Part shown: positions 61,039 through 64,000 of the stretch, piece after piece | Layout: each line of letters opens with the position of its first letter | Numbering within the stretch: the stretch's first letter is position 1 | Source of the DNA: Virgibacillus salarius | Lineage (GTDB): Bacteria > Bacillota > Bacilli > Bacillales > Amphibacillaceae | Direction: 5' to 3' | Length of the DNA: 64,000 bases | NCBI RefSeq assembly: GCF_039521925.1 | Contig: NZ_BAAACY010000148.1 | Coordinates: 10,782-74,781, forward strand | Notes under the pieces: model-generated | Seen by the model: only the letters and a program-made list of their open reading frames with translations | The model's database searches: none | What the model was told of the DNA's origin: nothing | Program-made: the position numbers and the translations under genes

Positions 61039-63789
61039 ATGGACTATAAAGAAACATTATTAATGCCAAAAACTGCATTTCCGATGCGTGGAAACTTACC
61101 AAATAAAGAGCCTATTCGCCAGTCAGAATGGGAGGAAAAGGACCTATATAAAAAGAGCTTAGAAAGAACAAAGGGGAAACCATTATTTATTCTTCATGAT
61201 GGCCCTCCATATGCAAACGGAGATTTGCATATTGGTCACGCATTAAATAAAATTTTAAAGGATTTTATTACTCGTTATAAATCGATGACAGGATATCATG
61301 TACCATATGTTCCAGGATGGGATACACATGGTTTACCAATTGAAACAGCACTGACAAAAAATAAGAAAGTGAAACGTAAAGAATTAAGTATTGCTGAATT
61401 TCGAAAACTTTGTGCTGAATACGCACTTGGACAAGTAGATAACCAGCGGGAGCAATTTAAAAAGCTAGGTGTACGTGCCGATTGGGACAATCCATATATT
61501 ACGTTGACAAAGGATTATGAGGCCGCGCAAATAAAAGTATTTGGAGAAATGGCGAAGAAAGGCTATATATATAAAGGATTAAAGCCAGTGTATTGGTCTC
61601 CTTCTTCAGAATCCGCTTTGGCCGAAGCCGAAATTGAATACCATGATAAACGATCTCCTTCCATCTACGTTTCATTTGAAGTAACGGATGGTAGAGGCTT
61701 ATTGGAATCTGACGTCAAATTTATTATCTGGACGACAACACCTTGGACGATCCCAGCTAATCTTGGAATAAGTATCCACCCTGAATTAGAATATGCTGTA
61801 GTTGCAGTAAATGATGATAAGTTTGTCATTGCTCACGCTCTTTTAGAAGCAGTGACAGAGGCGTTAGAATGGAACAATCCAGAAGTAATTCAAACCTTTA
61901 AAGGAGAAGAAGCGGATAAGGTTGTCGCTAAACACCCTTTCTATGATCGTGAATCATTAGTAATGCTTGGAGAACATGTAACAACAGAAGCTGGTACAGG
62001 TTGTGTTCATACAGCACCTGGACATGGTGAAGATGACTTTTACGTAGCTAGAAGTTACGGTATGGATGCACTTTGCCCAGTAGATGAAAAAGGTGTATTT
62101 ACCGATGAAGCTCCTGGCTTTGAAGGTCTGTTTTATGATAAAGCAAATAAAGTAATTACAGAAAAATTAGACGAAGCCGGTGCATTGTTAAAGCTCGCAT
62201 TTATAACGCATTCCTATCCACATGATTGGCGTACGAAGAAACCAACGATATTCCGTGCAACGTCACAGTGGTTTGCTTCGATTAAGGACTTTCGTCATAC
62301 GATATTAGATGAAATCAAAGCTATCAATTGGTATCCACAATGGGGAGAAACAAGATTATATAATATGGTGCGAGATAGGGAAGATTGGTGTATTTCACGT
62401 CAGCGAACATGGGGTGTGCCAATCCCAGTATTTTATGCAGAGGATAAAACACCAATCATTACAGATGAAACAATTAGTCATGTGTCTGATTTATTTAAGG
62501 AGCATGGATCTAATATTTGGTTCGAGTGGAAAGCAAATGATTTACTACCTAAAGGCTTTACCTCGGAGCACAGCCCAAACAATATGTTTACCAAAGAAAC
62601 GGATATTATGGATGTATGGTTTGATTCTGGATCTTCACATGAAGCGGTATTACTTGGCAGAGAAGATCATTATCGTCCAGCAGATATTTATTTAGAAGGT
62701 AGCGACCAATACCGAGGGTGGTTTAATTCATCCTTATCCACATCAGTAGCTGTTACTGGAAAAGCTCCTTATAAAACTGTTATTAGCCATGGGTTTGCAC
62801 TTGATGGTGACGGTAGAAAGATGAGTAAATCGCTGGGCAATGTAATTCAACCTGGGAAAGTACAGAAGCAGCTAGGGTCGGATATTCTTCGTTTATGGGT
62901 ATCTTCAGTAGATTATCAAGCTGATGTTCGTATTTCAAATGATATCTTAAAACAGGTTTCTGAAGCGTATCGTAAAATCCGTAACACATTCCGTTTTATG
63001 CTTGCTAATCTTGCTGATTTTGATCCGAAAACAGATCGAGTTGCTGATACAGAATTGGAAGATGTCGACAAATATATGCTCTATCGTCTTCAACGATTAA
63101 TAAACGATGTGCGTGGAAGCTATGAAAGCTATGAGTTTTCACCAATATTCCATCAAATTCATAATTTCTGTGCAGTTGATTTGAGCTCCTTCTATTTGGA
63201 TTTTGCTAAAGATATTTTATATATTGAAGCAAAGGATAATCATAGAAGACGTAGTATTCAAACAGGCTATTATGAAATTCTAACGTCTCTAGTTAAACTA
63301 TTAACACCGATTATTCCGCATACAGCTGAAGAAGTGTGGGAGTATATTCCAGGAGTAGAAAGTGATAGTGTTCAATTAACAGACATTCCTGAGTCGAGAG
63401 AAATAACAAAATTTGCTGTAGAAAAATGGGATCACTTCATGCGTGTTCGTGATGATGTGTTAAAGGCATTAGAAGAAGCTAGAAATGAGAAAATAATTGG
63501 TAAGTCACTTGAAGCAAAAATAAAGTTAGTACCGAAAGATGAGCAAACGAAAGATGTATTACAGTCTATTGAGCAGCTACATCAATATTTAATTGTTTCA
63601 GAGGCTGAGGTAAGTGATGATACGTCAGAAACTAAGCCTTATTCGTATGTTCATGTTGCAGTTGATAAACACGCTGGAGAAAAATGTGAACGATGCTGGA
63701 TTTCTGCTACAACAGTAGGTGAAGATAGTGAACACCCTGCTTTATGTTCACGTTGTGCTGAGGTCGTAAAGAGACATTATTCCGCATAA
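61039..63789 (+). CDS. ileS: Isoleucyl-tRNA synthetase
   Basis: The 916-residue class I synthetase charges tRNA-Ile. Seen are HIGH in GDLHIGHALNKIL near residue 62, the editing (CP1) domain with TTTPWTIPANLGI near 234, KMSKS in GRKMSKSLGN near 594, the anticodon-binding region, and a C-terminal zinc site CERCW with CSRC near 887-908. It is the bacterial IleS1 type. ATG at 61039 follows AAGGAGGAG and is under a T-box. The family edits valine. Confidence 0.98.
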   Translation: MDYKETLLMPKTAFPMRGNLPNKEPIRQSEWEEKDLYKKSLERTKGKPLFILHDGPPYANGDLHIGHALNKILKDFITRYKSMTGYHVPYVPGWDTHGLPIETALTKNKKVKRKELSIAEFRKLCAEYALGQVDNQREQFKKLGVRADWDNPYITLTKDYEAAQIKVFGEMAKKGYIYKGLKPVYWSPSSESALAEAEIEYHDKRSPSIYVSFEVTDGRGLLESDVKFIIWTTTPWTIPANLGISIHPELEYAVVAVNDDKFVIAHALLEAVTEALEWNNPEVIQTFKGEEADKVVAKHPFYDRESLVMLGEHVTTEAGTGCVHTAPGHGEDDFYVARSYGMDALCPVDEKGVFTDEAPGFEGLFYDKANKVITEKLDEAGALLKLAFITHSYPHDWRTKKPTIFRATSQWFASIKDFRHTILDEIKAINWYPQWGETRLYNMVRDREDWCISRQRTWGVPIPVFYAEDKTPIITDETISHVSDLFKEHGSNIWFEWKANDLLPKGFTSEHSPNNMFTKETDIMDVWFDSGSSHEAVLLGREDHYRPADIYLEGSDQYRGWFNSSLSTSVAVTGKAPYKTVISHGFALDGDGRKMSKSLGNVIQPGKVQKQLGSDILRLWVSSVDYQADVRISNDILKQVSEAYRKIRNTFRFMLANLADFDPKTDRVADTELEDVDKYMLYRLQRLINDVRGSYESYEFSPIFHQIHNFCAVDLSSFYLDFAKDILYIEAKDNHRRRSIQTGYYEILTSLVKLLTPIIPHTAEEVWEYIPGVESDSVQLTDIPESREITKFAVEKWDHFMRVRDDVLKALEEARNEKIIGKSLEAKIKLVPKDEQTKDVLQSIEQLHQYLIVSEAEVSDDTSETKPYSYVHVAVDKHAGEKCERCWISATTVGEDSEHPALCSRCAEVVKRHYSA

Positions 63790-63814
63790 ATTTAATCTAG
63801 TCATTAAAAAGAAT

Positions 63815-64000
63815 CTGGACAAAAGTAAATAAGAAACACAAAAACGAGCTATAATTCATTGATGAATTATAGCTCGTTTTTTATTAAAAGTTAAGAAAGT
63901 ATAAAATCAGTGCAATGACTGCGTTAAGCGAAGTAGTTATTTTGAAATGTTTGATGTATATTGGCAATGCTCCGACTAATTGCTTCGCTTTCCGCGGGCA
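63815..64000 (+). repeat. R2-like repeat, cut by window edge
   Basis: It starts CTGGACAAAAGTAAATAAG with the R2-type leading hairpin, then diverges, ending CTTCGCTTTCCGCGGGCA, which is the complement-like version of the GTGCCCGCGGAAAGCG block inside R2 copy E. Confidence 0.6.
63841..63883 (+). terminator. R2 leading hairpin acting as ileS terminator
   Basis: A perfect 19-bp stem (AAAACGAGCTATAATTCAT with ATGAATTATAGCTCGTTTT) closes a two-base loop and is followed by T residues, 51 bases past the ileS stop codon. Confidence 0.88.

Noticed and set aside
1..64000. CRISPR array, tRNA or rRNA gene, prophage or defence island
   Set aside because: No regularly spaced direct repeats, no tRNA-like cloverleaf sequence and no integrase, capsid or restriction genes were seen. 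The dispersed repeats are too long and too far apart for a CRISPR array.

Overview
The window is a low-GC Firmicute chromosome segment of the Bacillaceae type, and closest in feel to Oceanobacillus or Virgibacillus. That placement is inferred from gene order and protein similarity I recognise, not from a search. The order follows the Bacillus subtilis speA-yktABC-yla-ftsW-pycA-cta-ylb-dcw-spoIIG-ylm-divIVA-ileS path almost gene for gene. The host is an aerobic, spore-forming organism with meso-diaminopimelate peptidoglycan, a caa3-type cytochrome oxidase and bacillithiol synthesis. No rRNA, tRNA, prophage or CRISPR array was found.

Layout. 1-7.7 kb: the start of a lysine/arginine decarboxylase gene (cut by the window edge), the yktA/yktB/yktC group with a decayed IS200/IS605 element between yktA and yktB, and small yla genes. 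7.9-12.5 kb: ftsW overlapping pycA. 12.6-21.3 kb: haem A synthesis and caa3 oxidase genes (ctaA divergent from ctaBCDEF, then ctaG and a DUF420 gene). 21.3-34.6 kb: an AI-2E-type permease, yugN, and the ylb genes including ylbF/ricF, rsmD, coaD, ylbJ, ylbL, tmcAL, ylbN-rpmF and rsfA. 34.7-53.1 kb: bshC and the division/cell-wall cluster mraZ-rsmH-ftsL-pbpB-spoVD-murE-murF-mraY-murD-spoVE-divIB-ftsA-ftsZ. 53.7-56.4 kb: spoIIGA-sigE-sigG. 56.7-63.8 kb: ymxH-pgeF-ylmE-sepF-ylmG-ylmH-divIVA and a T-box-controlled ileS.

The genes connect around envelope growth, division and sporulation. Lipid II precursors are made by MurE, MurF, MraY and MurD and used by FtsW/SpoVE with PbpB/SpoVD. FtsZ, FtsA and SepF form the ring and DivIVA marks the poles. 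SpoIIGA activates pro-SigE, which precedes SigG in the forespore.

The accessory content lies between genes. Two dispersed repeat families are the main unexplained structure: R1 (seven copies of about 170-210 bp, internally structured) and R2 (up to about 295 bp, with inverted ends and a leading hairpin whose stem changes sequence but keeps pairing). They are repeatedly found side by side, and once R1 interrupts R2. Other points of note are an IS200/IS605 fossil whose catalytic Tyr codon is a stop, a hairpin covering the spoVE ribosome site, a hairpin overlapping a SigF-like promoter before sigG, and a division cluster that keeps murF but lacks murG, murB, ylxW/ylxX and sbp.
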